NCBI GenBank assembly: GCA_905182235.1
Contig: CAJJAM010000030.1
Coordinates: forward strand, 51,023 to 115,022
Source of the DNA: SAR86 cluster bacterium SAR86B
GTDB lineage: Bacteria; Pseudomonadota; Gammaproteobacteria; Magnimaribacterales; Magnimaribacteraceae
Length of the DNA: 64,000 nucleotides
Direction: 5' to 3'
The first letter of the stretch is position 1. Every line of letters begins with the position of its first letter. The translations under genes and the position numbers were made by a program. The notes below the pieces were generated by a model. It was not told the origin of the DNA, did not search any database, and worked only from the letters and a program-made list of their open reading frames with translations. Below are positions 63,080-64,000 of the stretch, in pieces.

Positions 63080-64000
63080 ATGGAATATGATCTTTTAATT
63101 AAGAACGGAACGATAGTAGATGGAACAGGCTCTGATGCCTATTCTGGAGATATTTCAATCAAAGATGGAGTTATAACTGAAATCGGCGAAGTGAGTGGTG
63201 AAGCCGCTGAGATTATAGATGCTGAAGGTATGACTGTATCACCTGGTTTTGTTGATATACATACTCATCTGGACGCACAAATTGGCTGGGACCCTGAAAT
63301 GACGCCTATTTGCTGGCACGGTGTTACCACGGCTTTGATTGGAAACTGCGGCCTCACCTTTGCTCCTTGCAAGCCTGATGATGTCGAACTTCTCGCTGGC
63401 ATGATGGAAACAGTGGAGGACATTCCAAAACAGGCCATACTCTCCGGGCTTTCTTGGAACTGGGAGCACTACGGTCAATACCTCGACATGCTGGAAGAAC
63501 TAAAACCTTCACTGAATGTTGCTGGTCTCGTGGGTCATTGCGCTGTTCGCTATTACGTTATGGGTGATCGATCTTTTGATGAGCAGGCAACTGATGCTGA
63601 AAAGCAACAGATGGCGGACATTGTAGAAAAGGCAATGAAAGATGGTGCGGTTGGATTCTCGACCAATCGTTACGAACCACATAAGGCTCCGGATGGTCGT
63701 GCAATTCCAGGAACCTATGCCGAGAGTTCTGAGCTTTTAGAGATTGCAAAGGTTGTCGGGCCTCAAGATGGTTTGATGCAACTCGTTGGCGCAGATTTTG
63801 ATATTATGAAGTCGATTGCAGACACAGAAGGCAGCAGAGTCTTATTTAGCTATGGTTGTTCTGGCGAAGAGGGATCCGGGGAAAGGGCTGCAACGCAACT
63901 GGACGAACTGAACTTAGAAGGACGTAATATCACCGGCATCAGTCACACACGTGGATCTGGCTATATGTTTGGTCTCCAGTCAGACATACCTATCTCAGGT
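63080..64000 (+). CDS. N-acyl-D-amino-acid deacylase-like amidohydrolase, 5' part only
   Basis: An ATG at 63080 opens a frame of 307 codons that stays open to the window end with no stop. The N-terminus YDLLIKNGTIVDGTGSDAYS and the metal-binding PGFVDIHTHLDAQ near 56-68 are typical of D-aminoacylase/N-acyl-D-amino-acid deacylases, followed by WHGVTTALIGNCGLTFAPC near 81-99. These zinc enzymes hydrolyse N-acyl-D-amino acids. About 300 residues are present of a usual 480-580. From about 63250 the GC rises from about 37 to about 50 percent. GGGG at 63070-63073 is near the ATG. Confidence 0.85.
   Translation, partial: MEYDLLIKNGTIVDGTGSDAYSGDISIKDGVITEIGEVSGEAAEIIDAEGMTVSPGFVDIHTHLDAQIGWDPEMTPICWHGVTTALIGNCGLTFAPCKPDDVELLAGMMETVEDIPKQAILSGLSWNWEHYGQYLDMLEELKPSLNVAGLVGHCAVRYYVMGDRSFDEQATDAEKQQMADIVEKAMKDGAVGFSTNRYEPHKAPDGRAIPGTYAESSELLEIAKVVGPQDGLMQLVGADFDIMKSIADTEGSRVLFSYGCSGEEGSGERAATQLDELNLEGRNITGISHTRGSGYMFGLQSDIPISG

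Noticed and set aside
1-64000. CRISPR arrays, insertion sequences, prophage or integron
   Set aside because: No spaced direct repeats, transposase or phage gene seen; the only integrase-type gene is XerC in its normal core position.

Overview
The window looks like a piece of chromosome from an AT-rich, compact, probably marine gammaproteobacterium. The gene orders are typically gammaproteobacterial: queG/nnr/tsaE, zapA-ssrS-5-FTHF cyclo-ligase, miaB-phoH-ybeY-corC-lnt, ubiE-ubiB-hisE-tatABC, and lptM-lysA-dapF-DUF484-xerC-yigB. Hand-counted lines are mostly about 35-40 percent GC. No gap between genes exceeds about 200 bases, many genes overlap by a few bases, and I see no IS element, phage gene or CRISPR array. 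A SAR86-like or similar streamlined lineage fits, but no rRNA is present to settle it, so this is inference.

Layout. 1-2351: end of a valine/acyl-CoA degradation operon (partial enoyl-CoA hydratase, 3-hydroxyisobutyryl-CoA hydrolase, 3-hydroxyisobutyrate dehydrogenase). 2435-6757: a three-gene envelope cassette (LolA-like periplasmic protein, predicted outer-membrane barrel, RND exporter). 6827-13748: accessory metabolism (haloalkane dehalogenase, AmpG-like MFS transporter, luciferase-like monooxygenase, a plant-type ALDH12 P5C dehydrogenase, a DUF7064/7065-like protein) followed by queG. 13816-16680: nnr, tsaE, a secreted metallophosphoesterase. 16734-23881: more accessory enzymes, including a tight Gfo/Idh/MocA - aldo/keto reductase - Fe(II)/2-oxoglutarate oxygenase unit, a beta-lactamase-fold hydrolase, a methyltransferase and an SDR.

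23873-34421: core genes priA, rpmE (with an unusual repeat-encoded acidic tail), coaBC, rpmB-rpmG, a UbiH-family hydroxylase, pepP, zapA, 6S RNA, 5-FTHF cyclo-ligase, ilvA, rpiA. 34455-41835: glutathione peroxidase-like protein, L,D-transpeptidase, lnt-corC-ybeY-ybeZ-miaB, DUF1820, orn. 41880-46617: DUF6279-like lipoprotein, ubiE-ubiB, hisE, tatABC. 46614-51285: dtd and a tkt-pgk-class I fba sugar-phosphate operon. 51429-54866: activated-methyl cycle operon metK-ahcY-metF. 54868-60717: argH-lptM-lysA-dapF-DUF484-xerC-yigB. 60720-64000: pseudoazurin-like copper protein, glutaryl-CoA dehydrogenase, tRNA-Arg(CCG), a small membrane protein, and the 5' part of an N-acyl-D-amino-acid deacylase-like gene whose base composition rises to about 50 percent GC.

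Most of the window is ordinary core genome. The best candidates for something less described are the LolA-like/barrel/RND cassette, the ALDH12-type dehydrogenase, the Gfo-AKR-oxygenase unit, the tandem-repeat tail on ribosomal protein L31, and the composition shift at the right edge. All assignments come from reading motifs and remembered families; no database search was run.
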